64,000 nucleotides of DNA from CAVPTL01 sp963708725 (lineage in GTDB: Bacteria > Actinomycetota > Thermoleophilia > Gaiellales > JAICJC01). Position numbers and translations under genes: made by a program. Each line of letters starts with the position of its first letter. The stretch's first letter is position 1. The notes beneath the pieces were generated by a model. The model was given only the letters and a program-made list of their open reading frames with translations, ran no database searches and was not told where the DNA came from. Positions 50,517 through 59,939 of the stretch are shown here, piece after piece. The DNA is taken from positions 166,542 to 230,541 of the forward strand of contig CAVPTL010000006.1 of the NCBI GenBank assembly GCA_963708725.1, read 5' to 3'.

Positions 50517-51422
50517 TCACGAGCAGCTGCGATCAAGGCCAGCGAGTGCCTCGCGTTCGAGCCGTGGGATCCCTTGGTGGCGTCCGTACAGAGCCAGTAT
50601 TCCGGAGAGGTCAAGAGCCAGCACGCGTGAGCGGATTTCGGCTGCGCGGTCGATCTCGCCGTAGGCTGACCTGAACGCGAGGCGTGCCTGGTGATCGCCG
50701 AGCGTCCACATCTGCACCAGATCGATCGCGGGGTCAGAGCGGCAGATGTCGATCCAGTCGATCACGCCGGTCAACTCCCCGCCACTCACCAGCGTCTGGC
50801 CGACGTGCAGATCTCCATGAACCACACATCTCGGGTCCGGCGGGTCGAGTGCCAGCGCGTCGTCGATCAGCGCGGACACGCCGGCCGGGGGTGTCCAGAT
50901 CCCGAGCCGTTCGAGCTCCTCCAACCGTGCTCGCATCCGCGGCGCGCGCAGGTGCATGTCCGCGCGTGAGACCACATCGACCGGGAGATCGGGAAACTCC
51001 GCTGCGTCCACGTCGTGCAGCGCGCGCAGAAAGCGACCCAGGCAGGCGGCCACCGCGACGCGTTCGGGCTCGCCGGCGTCGGTGTCGTACACCGCGGCGC
51101 CGGGAATCCAACGCGATCCGAGCCACTGCCACGGATACCCCCTGCCGGGAACGCCCCGAAGCTCTGCAACCGGGATCGCTGCGGGGAGACGCTCGGCGAG
51201 TCGCGGCAGCGCGGTTCGCTCGCGCTCGAACCCCGCCAGCCCAACCTCGCGCCGGGGGAAGCGGAACACCCACATCGCCCCGGATCGCCACACCGTGCTG
51301 TCCCATCCTTCGCCCAGCAGATGGAGTTCGCCGAGTGCCTCCGGAAACTGGTCAGAGATGAGCAGGCGCGCAAGCTCCGCATCGACGGCCTGTTCTGCTC
51401 TCCACTCCGAAGACGGCACCAC
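50517..51422 (-). CDS. Aminoglycoside phosphotransferase (APH)-family kinase
   Basis: A ~301-aa small-molecule kinase. VVHGDLHVGQTLV (~204-216) is the catalytic HGDLH motif, and GVIDWIDICRSDPAIDLV the Mg-binding D-W loop; GEGWDSTVWR is the N-lobe glycine segment and WVFRFPRRE holds the ATP Lys/Arg position. It phosphorylates an unknown hydroxyl compound and need not give resistance. GTG 51422 is preferred, since TATAGT (51430-51435) lies 7 nt upstream; GTG 51431 would overlap that box. Confidence 0.82.
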   Translation of the reverse strand: MVPSSEWRAEQAVDAELARLLISDQFPEALGELHLLGEGWDSTVWRSGAMWVFRFPRREVGLAGFERERTALPRLAERLPAAIPVAELRGVPGRGYPWQWLGSRWIPGAAVYDTDAGEPERVAVAACLGRFLRALHDVDAAEFPDLPVDVVSRADMHLRAPRMRARLEELERLGIWTPPAGVSALIDDALALDPPDPRCVVHGDLHVGQTLVSGGELTGVIDWIDICRSDPAIDLVQMWTLGDHQARLAFRSAYGEIDRAAEIRSRVLALDLSGILALYGRHQGIPRLEREALAGLDRSCS

Positions 51423-51429
51423 GTACCGC

Positions 51430-51435
51430 ACTATA
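51430..51435 (-). promoter_or_regulatory. -10 hexamer (leaderless) for the APH gene
   Basis: TATAGT on the minus strand, 7 nt before GTG 51422. It fixes the start three codons downstream of the first possible one. Confidence 0.5.
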
Positions 51436-51496
51436 GGAGGCCATCCCTCCGGCTCGGCTTAGCGAGAACGTGATCGTCCGGCTGCCGGTGACGCGC

Positions 51497-51736
51497 TTAC
51501 ACCGCTCCGGGGTAGCGGGGTCGACGGCGACGGCGAAATCGGTACCGAACTGCCAGGGCCGCCACCACGACCACCCAGACGCCGAGCATGATCAGCCGAT
51601 GCTCCCAGGTGTTGTGCTTCAACATCAAGAGCGGGAGAATCACGGCAAACACTCCCAGCGTGATCGTGCCGCCGTAGCCACCCTGATCACCGCGATGAAT
51701 GATCCGCATCACCACGACAACGCTACTGGCGCCCAT
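51497..51736 (-). CDS. Small two-helix membrane protein
   Basis: A 79-aa protein from ATG 51736: a helix at ~28-42 (ITLGVFAVILPLLML), a second at ~50-68, and a very basic tail (RYRFRRRRRPRYPG) that should stay in the cytoplasm. Not recognised. An in-frame TTG at 51748 is possible. It is divergent from the SDR gene with only ~30 bp between them. Confidence 0.5.
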   Translation of the reverse strand: MGASSVVVVMRIIHRGDQGGYGGTITLGVFAVILPLLMLKHNTWEHRLIMLGVWVVVVAALAVRYRFRRRRRPRYPGAV

Positions 51737-51754
51737 GACGATTCGCAACGTTGT

Positions 51755-51760
51755 TAGAGT
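51755..51760 (+). promoter_or_regulatory. -10 hexamer (leaderless) for the SDR gene
   Basis: TAGAGT, 6 nt before the GTG at 51767. Confidence 0.5.
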
Positions 51761-51766
51761 CGCTCT

Positions 51767-52552
51767 GTGGAAGTCTCCTCACCCGCCGTGGTCACCGGAG
51801 CCAGCCGCGGGATCGGACGCGTGGTTGCAGAGCGGCTCGCCTCGTCCGGGCGTGTGGTGATCGCGATTGCAAGGTCGCAGGACAGCCTCGAGCAGCTGGC
51901 GGCGATCCGCGGCGTGGTGCCGATGGCGATGGACGTATCCGACAGGGCCGCGGTCAGCGAGGCCTGGACCCGCATCGGCCGCGAGTTCGGCGCCCCTTCG
52001 CTGGTGGTGAACAACGCAGGATTTGGCGGCGCCGCCGGGCCGACCTGGGAACAGGATCCCGAGACGTGGTGGCGGGTGTTCGAGGTGAACATGCTGGGCA
52101 GCTTCCTGATGTGCCGAGCAGCTCTGCCGCTCATGATCGAAGCGGGAGGGGGGCGGTTCGTGAACGTCTCTTCGAACGCCGCCTTCTTTCCAGCCTGGAC
52201 CGAGAACGACGGTCTGATCAACGCCGCCTACATGTCCAGCAAGGCCGCGCTCGTGCGGTTCACCGAGGCCCTGGCGGGCGAGGCGGCGCCGTCGGGGGTG
52301 CGTGCGTTCGCCATCTCTCCGGGCATGGTCAAGACCGAGATGAGCGCCGAGATCTTCACCGACGAGTGGGACGACCCCGGCATCTGGTCACCGCCCGAGC
52401 TGACCGCCGACCTGGTCGAGTTCATCGACTCCGGCGCACTCGACGAGCTCACCGGCCGCTACATCCACGCGGCCAACGACGACTGGCGGGCGCTGGCCGC
52501 GGCGTCGGCCGACGTGCTCGAGCACGACCGGCTAACGCTGCGCGTTCGCTGA
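51767..52552 (+). CDS. Short-chain dehydrogenase/reductase
   Basis: A 261-aa classical SDR: VVTGASRGIGRVVAERLAS (cofactor loop), MDVSDR, LVVNNAGFGG, NVSSNAAFFPAW (Ser), YMSSKAALVRF (catalytic Y-x-x-x-K) and ISPGMVKTEM. Cofactor choice by the Arg after the glycine loop suggests NADP(H). The length is normal, in contrast to the SDR remnant at 4089. Substrate unknown. GTG start supported by TAGAGT at leaderless spacing. Confidence 0.88.
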   Translation: MEVSSPAVVTGASRGIGRVVAERLASSGRVVIAIARSQDSLEQLAAIRGVVPMAMDVSDRAAVSEAWTRIGREFGAPSLVVNNAGFGGAAGPTWEQDPETWWRVFEVNMLGSFLMCRAALPLMIEAGGGRFVNVSSNAAFFPAWTENDGLINAAYMSSKAALVRFTEALAGEAAPSGVRAFAISPGMVKTEMSAEIFTDEWDDPGIWSPPELTADLVEFIDSGALDELTGRYIHAANDDWRALAAASADVLEHDRLTLRVR

Positions 52553-52574
52553 CCAGCTGCCGCGCGGGCGCTTC

Positions 52575-52653
52575 GGCCGTCATCACCTCAAACCACGCGT
52601 CGACGGGAGTGACCGCGGACGGGGGCGAGGTCTGGGTAACCGTCCGGGAGAAG
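52575..52653. repeat. Mosaic of two duplicated gene fragments
   Basis: 52575-52602 repeats, with one mismatch in the core, the stretch around 52818-52845 inside the next membrane-protein gene (GGCCGTCATCAC-S-TCAAACCACGC). It is joined directly to 52602-52656, which copies the last 18 codons of the propeller gene ending at 58448; 52619-52653 is identical over 35 nt to 58411-58445. In translation the second part reads TGVTADGGEVWVTVREK. So pieces of two genes are fused between the SDR and the membrane gene. This is scar tissue from recombination, not a gene. Confidence 0.75.
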
Positions 52654-52695
52654 CGACAGGCGACGCGGTTCGCACTCGTTGGCGCTGGACAGCGC

Positions 52696-53031
52696 TCACA
52701 CCGAGAGCGCGGTCGACCAGCTGGGCGCTGTCCAGGCGATCGCCGCGCAGATCAGCGCCAGGGGAAGCTCGGCGAAGAAGGCGAACACGAGGGCGAGGTA
52801 CCAGTCTGACCCACCCTGGGCCGTCATCACGTCAAACCACGCGTCAATGCCAAGCAGCGTGGCGGTGCTGGCGGCGATCGGGGCGACCGCGGGCGAGCGG
52901 CGCGCGACCAGTCGAGCTGTCACCACCAGCCCGACCGCCTCGGCCAAATCGAGCACGACCCAGGTGGTCGACCAGTTGCGCACCTCGTAGCGCCCATGGA
53001 GCTCGGAGCCGACGACGAACACCCAGATCAT
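52696..53031 (-). CDS. Small integral membrane protein
   Basis: A 111-aa protein with three or four hydrophobic helices (~28-45, 50-66, 82-103) and an N-terminal outside or amphipathic part (RYEVRNWSTTWVVLD). Not recognised. Its DAWFDVMTA coding stretch is duplicated on the same strand at 52575-52602, the remains of a second copy. ATG 53031. Confidence 0.55.
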   Translation of the reverse strand: MIWVFVVGSELHGRYEVRNWSTTWVVLDLAEAVGLVVTARLVARRSPAVAPIAASTATLLGIDAWFDVMTAQGGSDWYLALVFAFFAELPLALICAAIAWTAPSWSTALSV

Positions 53032-53192
53032 CAGTGCCGCACCACAGAGGGCGAGGCCGCTGCCTCTAGCCGCGCAGCTCGTGGATCACCGACCCGTCGT
53101 GGAACCCCGGTAGCCGCGGCCCCTCTGGCACAGAAACGACCTGTTCCAGAGCTGTTCGTCACATCAGCCGGGCGTACTCCGGACGACCTTCC

Positions 53193-53949
53193 TCAGGCTG
53201 TGGCGCGGAACGTGAGCGTCTTTACCATTCGCGTGATCTGGTTGATCTGTGCCCGGGTGGCCTCGGGCATGTGCCAGCCGTCGATGACCAGACGATACCC
53301 ATGGATGTCGAGGATCCACAGCCGGTCTCGCTGCCCGGGCCCGAGCGAGTAGTGGCCGCCTCCGTCGGTGCTGATCCAGGCGTCGAAGTAGCCGTCTTCG
53401 CATTTGCTGAAGTCGATGTGCGCCGGCACGGAGGTTTCGACGTAGAGACCGTGGTATCCGGGCGACCGTGACGGGAAGCGGAGTGCTTCCCGCGCGCAGG
53501 GGCTGTTGGGCCAGCGCGTGGGCGAGGTCGGCGACGGTTGGGCCGGGGTCGATGCCATGCTTGCCGGCCTTGCACGGATCTGACATCACACTTCGGACAT
53601 CCCAGAAGGCGAGGCCGCGCGCGTCTGAAGCCACGGCGTGTCCGGTGACTCCCACGCCGGTGTTGACCGCGAACCCGGCACCGCGGTACCCGACGGGAAC
53701 CTGAATGACGGGCGTGGGCTGCCGCGCATTCGGCGAGCCGTGAACAACAACAGCGTATGTCCCGGCCGGAACCTTCACGCTTGCGTGGCCCGCGCCGGGC
53801 AGCGTGACCGGGGCTTCAGCCGTCGGGCTCGTCGAGGAAGCCGCGCTACCCCCGGAGGAACATCCGGCGACCGTCCCGGCGAGCAGGGCCGCGCTGGTGA
53901 CGAACATCACCCACCGCGGTGAGACCTTGAAGGTGCTGATGTCGCTCAT
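53193..53949 (-). pseudogene. Secreted lipoprotein, frameshifted
   Basis: ATG 53949 begins a lipoprotein signal (AALLAGTVAGCSSGG), followed by VPAGTYAVVVHGSPN and RGLAFWDVRSVMSDPC-KAGKHGIDPGPTVADLAHALAQ. Near 53455-53510 the frame changes, and the expected remainder (GYHGLYVETSVPAHIDFSKCEDGYF, RLWILDIHGYRLVIDGWHM) is read one frame over to TGA 53193. Whole protein ~250 aa, a common actinobacterial exported family with no known role. A recent shift or sequence error. It follows a similar, also broken lipoprotein by 20 nt. Confidence 0.7.
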
Positions 53950-53968
53950 CTCGTGTCCCTTCTCGTGG

Positions 53969-54964
53969 TTATGACAAGACGTGGCAGTTGATGCCCGGGC
54001 CGAGCGACTGCACGCTGCGCCCAGATTGGCCTCTGTGTCTCGAAGCTTCTGGTTGACCTCGGGGAGCGGCGCCTGCTCGCTGTGGTTGGCGAGGGCCTTG
54101 GCCTTCGCGGTTAGCGCCGACCAGACCGTGTGAAAGCTCGCAAGCCACTGCTGGATCCTTTGATGCCAGTAACGGGGTGCCGGTTGGGCGTTGGCGTCGC
54201 GGGTTAGCTGTTCAACCACGGGTTCGCCCTGGCCCACGAACCCTGCAAATCGCGGGAACGGAGATGCTCGAACGCGGCGGTCGCGCGGGAGCACACCCGG
54301 GTCAGTGCGATGTCGTAGTAGCGGGCGTTGTACCAGGTGCGCTCGGTGGAGACGGTGAGCGCACAATCGCGGAGGCCGTAGCGAGCGGCGAGGTGGTCGG
54401 CATGCGACGTCGCGATGTAGAGCTCACCGGCGGTCGTTTGCTGCTGTGCGGGTGTGCCGCCAGACAGTTGGGCGTCCACGAACGCTGATCGTGCTCGCTG
54501 CTCGATGGCAGCCAGCCTCAGGAACCGGTGCCATCCTTCGACCGCTTTTGAGCGAGCCGGAACCCGTCGAGGTGATCAAAGGTCAGCCGCGAGTACTTTT
54601 GTTCGTCCCGGAGCTTCGGGCCCAATAATCGACCGTCGTCATAGGAAATCTCCACGCGCAGTGAGTACGCGTGGCAGGTTCGGTCGGCCGCGGCGATCAG
54701 CTGCTGCTTTGTCAGGCGGCCGGGTGGGGGCGCGGGCACGGTTGCGAACGGGGTGACGGCCGCGGACAGTGATGTCCAGCCAGGTGAGTTCGGGCCGGGC
54801 GGTGGAGGTGGGCCTGCGGCGGAGGTGGGGGTGGCGGTTGGGACTGTCGCGGGAGATGCGTCACCGCCGGAGGAACATCCGGTGATTGTCCCGGCGAGCA
54901 GAGCTGCGACAACTGTGACCCCCAACCACCGCGTCGGGATCTTGAGGATGGTGATGGTGCGCAT
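53969..54964 (-). pseudogene. Secreted lipoprotein, broken by three frameshifts
   Basis: ATG 54964 with an AAGGAAGGGA box starts a lipoprotein signal (VAALLAGTITGCSSGG) with a Pro-rich linker. The protein then continues in three frames: to RLTFDHLDGF near 54535; RFLRLAAIEQRARSAFVDAQL ... HADHLAARYGLRDCALTVS until about 54250; PVVEQLTRDANAQPAPRYWHQRIQQWLASF until about 54020; and finally SLGPGINCHVLS to a TAA at 53969. It would be ~330 aa. Function unknown. Its signal peptide resembles that of the neighbouring lipoprotein, so the pair may have come from duplication. Confidence 0.6.
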
Positions 54965-55103
54965 GTTCGGTCCCTTCCTTCTCCTCGGTCGGGTCTGATC
55001 TGTTCATCACCCCATCATCCGCAGTGCGAATCACCGGACGGCCACCGCCAGGTAACAATCCGGCCACGGCGATCGCGCCACGATCCGAAGACGGCGTGGG
55101 GAG

Positions 55104-55109
55104 TAGGGT
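55104..55109 (+). promoter_or_regulatory. -10 hexamer (leaderless) for the broken response-regulator gene
   Basis: TAGGGT, 6 nt before the GTG at 55116. Confidence 0.5.
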
Positions 55110-55115
55110 GGGCGC

Positions 55116-55800
55116 GTGGACGGAAACGTGCTTTTCGTCGAGGACGATCGGTCGATCCGTGAGGTAACGAGGCCTGGCGTTGCGAGCAGGCCGGCTTCCG
55201 GGTGACCGCCTGCGGCGACGTTCGCGAGGGACTGGCGTTGTTTGCCCGTGGGCGGTTCGATCTTGTGCTGTTGGATGTGATGTTGCCGGGTGCGGACGGC
55301 TTCGAGGTGTGCAAGGAGATCCGCCGCAGCGGTGCCACGCCGATCATCATGCTGACGGCGCGTACCGACACTGTGGACGTGGTGGTCGGGCTTGAGCTGG
55401 GCGCCGACGACTATGTCTCCAAGCCCTTCCAGCCGGCCGAGTTGGTGGCTCGGGTGCGAGCCGTGCTGCGACGTGCCGCGGCCGTTGATTCGAACGTGGT
55501 GGTGTCTGTGGGCGAGATCGAGGTCGACCAGTCGGCGTTCCGCGCCACTCGGGGCGGCCGCGACCTGAACCTGACGGCGACCGAGTTTCGCCTGTTGTGT
55601 GAGCTTGCACGCCGGCCGGGGCAGGTATTCACGCGGGAGATGTTGCTCGAGTTGGTGTGGGGGTACGAGTTTCTGGGTGACTCGAGGCTTGGTGAATGTC
55701 GCGATCCAGCGGCTGCGGGCGAAGATCGAGGACGACCCGGCTCATCCTGTCGTTGATCACGACTGTGCGCGGCGTCGGCTACCGGCTGGAACCGCCATGA
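55116..55800 (+). pseudogene. OmpR-family response regulator with about four +1 shifts
   Basis: Receiver: NVLFVEDDRSIREV (one frame), then from ~55175 QAGFRVTACGDVREGLALFARG, DLVLLDVMLPGADGFEV (phosphorylated Asp kept) and MLTARTDTVDVVVGLELGADDYVSKPF. Winged helix: LTATEFRLLCELARRPGQVFTREMLLELVWGYEFLGDSRL, then a shift at ~55693 to VNVAIQRLRAKIEDDPAHPV and another at ~55751 to LITTVRGVGYRLEPP and TGA 55800. All four joins are explained by single extra bases (two near 55165-55185). Read through, it is a full ~225-aa regulator paired with the kinase that follows. Confidence 0.75.
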
Positions 55801-55939
55801 GCTCACACCGGGGCAGGTGGCGCGCCCACTGTGTCCGAATCGTTATCCGGCCGTGATGTACTCGTGACCGTCGCGCGCGAGCATTGGGCGATGACCGCAT
55901 GGCGCCCGGACCAGGCGACGATGGAACAGGCGGCAAAAC

Positions 55940-57362
55940 GTGAAGGGCGGTTCGGTCGCGCCAACTCGGTTGCGCCGCCGGGTGGCGGTGGCATTCGTCT
56001 TGGCGGTCGGCGTCGCCGCCGGGGCGCTCGCCGTCGGGTCGTACGTCGTGGTGCGCAATGCGCGGCTCGATGATTCCGCTACTCGGGTGGTGAATCAGAC
56101 CGTGCTGAATCTGCGGTATGCGACCACCCAGCCGAAGTGTGCAGGCGCTGTTTGACGGCCTGCGGGCGCGGGGCCAGCGGTCGGCGACTGTGGTGTTGAC
56201 TCGCGGTGGGAGGCCGCAGGCGTCTGGTCGGCATCGGCGCTGACCGAGATCCCGGTAGACCTGCGCCGGCTGGTCGAGCGAGGGCAAGCTTGCCCGTGAT
56301 CGAGTCATCGTGGCGGGCGACACTATGTGGTCGTCGGTGGCGCCCTGCCGGAGACCCACAAGCAGTACTACTTCTTCTACAACGAGCAGCAGGTGTGGAG
56401 CGATCTCGCCGTCTTGCGCAACGTGCTCGCGGTCGGCTGGCTGGCGCTGGTGCTGCTTGCCGGCCTCGGCGGAACGCTGTTTGCGAGGCGAACGCTGGCT
56501 CCCGTCGCCGAGGCAAGCAGCGCTGCCCGCTCACTTGCGGCGGGGTTGCTCGACACGCGGCTACCGGTCGCAAGTGATGATGAGTTCGGCGCCTGGGCGG
56601 CAGCATTCAACGATATGGCGGCGGCGCTCGAGGCCAAGATCGGAGGACGCTTGCTGAAGCGCAGGAGCGGGAGCGGCGGTTCACCGCCAATGTCGCACAC
56701 GACCTGCGATCACCACTGACCGCGCTGATCGGCGAGGCTCAAGCAGCTTGGCAAACCAGGCCAACGACCTGCCGCCCGAGTTCGCGCGGATGACCGGGAT
56801 GCTCGTCGCCGACGTCGATCGTTTGTGTCGGCTTACCGAGGATCTGCTCGAGATCTCGCGCCTCGACTCGGGACAGGAACCGCCCGAGGCAGAGCCTGTC
56901 GATGCCGCTGTTCTGGTGCAGGGTGTCCTGCAAAGTCACGGCTGCTCCGACTCGGTCGACTGGACGGAGAGCCGGTGGTACTCACGACCGACCCGCGGCG
57001 ATTGGAGCGAATCGTCGCGAACCTGATCGAGAACGCCATTACCCACGCCGGGGTGGGCATCCGCGTGCACGTCGCCCGAGACCACGACCACGCGCTGATC
57101 GCGGTGGCAGACGATGGCCCCGGCATCCCCGCCGACGCTCTGCCGCACGTGTTTGATCGCCAGTTCAAGGCCGATCCGCAACCGCACCGGCCACGGCAGC
57201 GGCCTCGGCCTGGCGATCGCACGAGAGAACGCGCGGCTTCTGGGAGGAGACATCACCGCCACGAGCACCCCCGGCGTCGGCGCCGTCTTCACGCTGCGGC
57301 TGCCTGCGGCCGAATCGTTACCCGCCGGCGATTCATCGCGTGGCCGACGCCGCCGAGGATGA
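55940..57362 (+). pseudogene. Sensor histidine kinase (HAMP type) broken by six or more frameshifts
   Basis: GTG 55940 starts with a membrane helix (VAVAFVLAVGVAAGALAVGSY). Pieces in changing frames follow: VQALFDGLRARGQRS (~56139), ALTEIPVDLRRLVERG (~56240), LPETHKQYYFFYNEQQVWSDL plus a second membrane helix and HAMP (56327-56640), the H-box RFTANVAHDLRSPLTALIGEA (~56680-56742), VDRLCRLTEDLLEISRLDSG (56748-56950), NLIENAITHAGVG and VADDGPGIPADALPHVFDR (57000-57170), GHGSGLGLAIARENARL and the end (57180-57362). All kinase motifs survive, so the decay is recent or a sequencing artefact. It partners the OmpR-type regulator just upstream. Confidence 0.75.
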
Positions 57363-57395
57363 GGGCGAGATCAGTCCGAAGCGGAAAGGACGACC

Positions 57396-58448
57396 ATGAG
57401 GCGGTTCGCTCTCGCAATCGTAACTCCTCGCTGGCTGGCCGCCGGCTGCGCATCGGGCGGCGCTGTGGGCGTGGGCCCCGTGAACGACCTGGTGCCCGCT
57501 CGCCCAAAGTAGCTCCCAACAGCGTCGTTCGGATCGACCCAAGGACGCTCAAGCCGTTGCAGGTTGTGCCGGCTCGGGAGCGCCCCCGACCTGGTGGTCG
57601 CTGCCGGGGGCTACATCTGGGTCACGCACCATGTGCTGCGAGATGACAGCTCTGGGGCGCTCCGAAACGCACGGCGATCGGAAACTGACGCAGATCGACC
57701 CTTCGACCGGCAAAGCGACGGACGTCGGCAACGGACACTCGCACCGTGCGGGCTCTCGGCCGATCCGTCCGGTGACGTGTGGGTCGCCAACTGCTTCGAG
57801 CCCGGCTCGCACCAGAGCGCGAACGTCGTGCGCGTGGATGCCGAGACGCTCAAGTTCAAGGCAATCATTCCCATCCCGAGCGGACGGGAATTCTACCGAG
57901 GCCTTGCGTATGGGGGCGGCTCGGTGTGGGTGTCGGACGGCGGCGCGGGGGATGACGTGACGCGGGTCAACCCGCGGACACGGGCGTTGAAGGTGATTCG
58001 GTTCGACCGTGACACGGGAGCACTGGCGTGGTCGAAGGCCCACGCCGATCTGTGGATCAACAATTTCCACGCGGGTAGCCTCACAAGACTGCACCCCCGG
58101 ACCGGAGCCGTGTCGGTAGTCGAAAGCGTCGCGATCAACCCCTCCTTCTCAGCCATCGCCGGCAACACCGTGTGGACGGGAGACTGGTCGAGTCCGCAGG
58201 TCGAGCGTCTCCACGCCGTCGGATCGCCGCGACCGCGCGGCATCTCCCTACCCGTCGCCAACCCATACGCTGGGGTCTGGAACGTCGCCGCCGGGGCGGG
58301 CTACATCTGGGCGACCACCCCACGTGACGGCACGCTTTGGCGGATCAATCCGAAGACCAACGCCGTGACCCGCATCCGCATGCCCCAGCCGCCGACGGGC
58401 GTCACTGCCAACGGGGGCGAGGTCTGGGTAACCGTCCGGGAGAAGTGA
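57396..58448 (+). pseudogene. Secreted beta-propeller protein (YncE/Vgb-like), frameshifted in its first third
   Basis: AAAGGA precedes ATG 57396 and a lipoprotein-like start (MRRFALAIV...LAAGCASGG). Blades appear in different frames up to ~57750 (VVRIDPRTLKPLQVV; DLVVAAGGYIWVTHHVL; KLTQIDPSTGKATDVGNG). From ~57755 one clean frame runs to TGA 58448 (GLSADPSGDVWVANCFE, GGGSVWVSDGGAGDDV, GAGYIWATTPRDGTLWRINP, GVTANGGEVWVTVREK). It would be ~350 aa, with five or six blades. The last 18 codons are copied at 52602-52656. A strong hairpin follows at 58485. Confidence 0.7.
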
Positions 58449-58484
58449 TGGCAGCCTCGCCGGGTTGGGGGCGAATCGGTCGAA

Positions 58485-58518
58485 CAAGAGCCCTGTCCCT
58501 CACGGGACAGGGCTCTTG
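58485..58518. terminator. Bidirectional hairpin terminator
   Basis: A perfect 15-bp stem, CAAGAGCCCTGTCCC pairing with GGGACAGGGCTCTTG around a TCAC loop, stands between the propeller gene (+) and the TolB-like fragment (-). It has no long T-run, but the strength and place fit a terminator used by both strands. Confidence 0.8.
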
Positions 58519-58532
58519 ACGACGTGGCTCGA

Positions 58533-58724
58533 TCAGTCAGTGGCAAAAACCAGCGTGTGGTCGCCGATCCACTCGGGATCGCCACCCTGTCCGACCTTCC
58601 GGGTCGAGCCGGTGGCGGCGTCTACGACGTAGATCGCTGATCCGTTCGAGTAGGCGATCCGCGTCCCGTCTGGAGACCACCGCAGCCAGCCGAGACTCCC
58701 GTCGCAGCACTCGCGGGCTGTCAC
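58533..58724 (-). pseudogene. TolB/WD40-like propeller fragment
   Basis: 63 aa: LGWLRWSPDGTRIAYSNGSAIYVVDAATGST and GGDPEWIGDHTLVFATD, i.e. one or two blades of a TolB-like propeller with its natural end. The start GTG overlaps the stop of the amidase-like gene (GGTGA). The rest of the propeller is missing. It is either a remnant or a very small protein; a remnant is more likely. Confidence 0.5.
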
Positions 58725-59443
58725 CGAAGCGCTTCGTGGCGCAGCACGGCGTGGACACCTTTTGATTCGTTCACAACCTGGGTGACTCGCAGGTCGACGC
58801 AGACGCTGGCGAGGGCGAGCGCCCGCGAGCGCGAGATTCCGTGCTCACGCTCGATCAGATCGAGCATTGTCTGCAACGCGATGTCCGCGGCCACGTCCAG
58901 GTCGGGATCGAAGCCGAACGCGATCCAGGCGTGCTTCGTCCAAGCAATCGGCATTCGCAGACTGAGGTCGTTGCGGAGGTCGAAGGTCAGGCGAGCGACC
59001 TCCAGCGGACACTCGATCGCGGTGCCCGACACCTCACCGTCGCCCTGCGCCGCATGGCCGTCACCGGCCGACACCAGTGCTCCGTCGACGGCGATTGGAA
59101 GCAGCAGCGTCGCGCCGGGGGTCAGTTCTTTACAGTCGATGTTGCCGCCCTGCCGGCGGGGCGGGATGGTGGAGTGGACGCCCGGCTCGGCCGGTGGCAT
59201 CCCGATCACACCGAGGAAGGGTGCCAATGCGACGGTGGCATCCCCGCCGTCGGCGGTTGTACCGGTGTCCGCGCCCAGCCGCCAGACGACAGAGTCATCA
59301 CCGGTGAAGGTGATGCCCCAGTCGCGCGGTTGCACCTGGTCGATCCGCACGAACAGCGTTTGGCCGGCACGCGCCGCTGGTATCTCGACCGGGCCGGTAG
59401 AGGGCGTGAACGACGTGAGCGGCCGATGACGGTCATCGAGCAA
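58721..59443 (-). CDS. Acetamidase/formamidase-family protein, possibly N-terminally truncated
   Basis: 240 aa of the FmdA/AmdA fold: GPVEIPAARAGQTLFVRIDQVQPRDWG (~18-44), LGVIGMPPAEPGVHSTIPPRRQGGNIDCKELTPGATLLLP (metal-binding GGNxD region, ~76-115), GDGHAAQGDGEVSGTAIE. The usual ~50 N-terminal residues are absent; the frame opens only 7 codons before the TTG at 59443, where a TAG blocks it. So it may be a shortened gene. It would hydrolyse small amides using zinc if active. The C-terminus looks normal. Confidence 0.6.
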   Translation of the reverse strand: MLDDRHRPLTSFTPSTGPVEIPAARAGQTLFVRIDQVQPRDWGITFTGDDSVVWRLGADTGTTADGGDATVALAPFLGVIGMPPAEPGVHSTIPPRRQGGNIDCKELTPGATLLLPIAVDGALVSAGDGHAAQGDGEVSGTAIECPLEVARLTFDLRNDLSLRMPIAWTKHAWIAFGFDPDLDVAADIALQTMLDLIEREHGISRSRALALASVCVDLRVTQVVNESKGVHAVLRHEALR

Positions 59444-59604
59444 CTCTCGGTCGAGATCCGAGTGCTAGCCGCCGTACAGAGCCTGGGAACGCCACGAGTC
59501 GACGAGATCGACCGTAGTCACGGCCGCAGGTCGGGCGAGAGGTGGCCGTGCAGCGCCCACACGACGAGCGGGCGGTCATGCGTCAGGGTCACTCGCCGAT
59601 CAGG

Positions 59605-59805
59605 TCAGCTGAAGCGCGGCCGTTGCAGCTCGATGTTGACTCCCGAGTGGTCGTTAGAGGCGGTGACGGTCATCCACGCCGTGGTGTCGGTGGCGTGGTC
59701 GATCGGGTTGGGTGTGAAGGTTGGGGTGTCGAACTGTGGTGGTGTGGTGTCCTGGAAGCCGGTTTGGTCGAGGCTGAGCCCCGTATTGGAGGCGGATACG
59801 CGCAC
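59605..59805 (-). pseudogene. Fragment of an exported protein (C-terminal end)
   Basis: 66 aa: LDQTGFQDTTPPQFDTPTF and TPNPIDHATDTTAWMTVTASND, then a TGA, with a further open stretch in the same frame after the stop (VWALHGHLSPDLRP). It looks like part of a surface or adhesion-type beta-sandwich domain. No start, signal or ribosome site. Treated as a remnant. Between 59806 and 59939 nothing else is seen. Confidence 0.35.
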
Positions 59806-59939
59806 AGGGTGCCGCAGGCGGCCAGGCGAAACGTCGGGAAAGCCATCCGGCTAAGCCTCAAACGATACGGTGGGCGGCCATCCCTCGGGTGCGGATCGCC
59901 TCGGCGGCCACATTGGCGCGGTCGCTCCCGCAGCGCGAA

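Noticed and set aside
58841..59854. 337-codon open frame on the + strand
   Set aside because: Antisense to the amidase-like gene, which has recognisable motifs; this frame has none.
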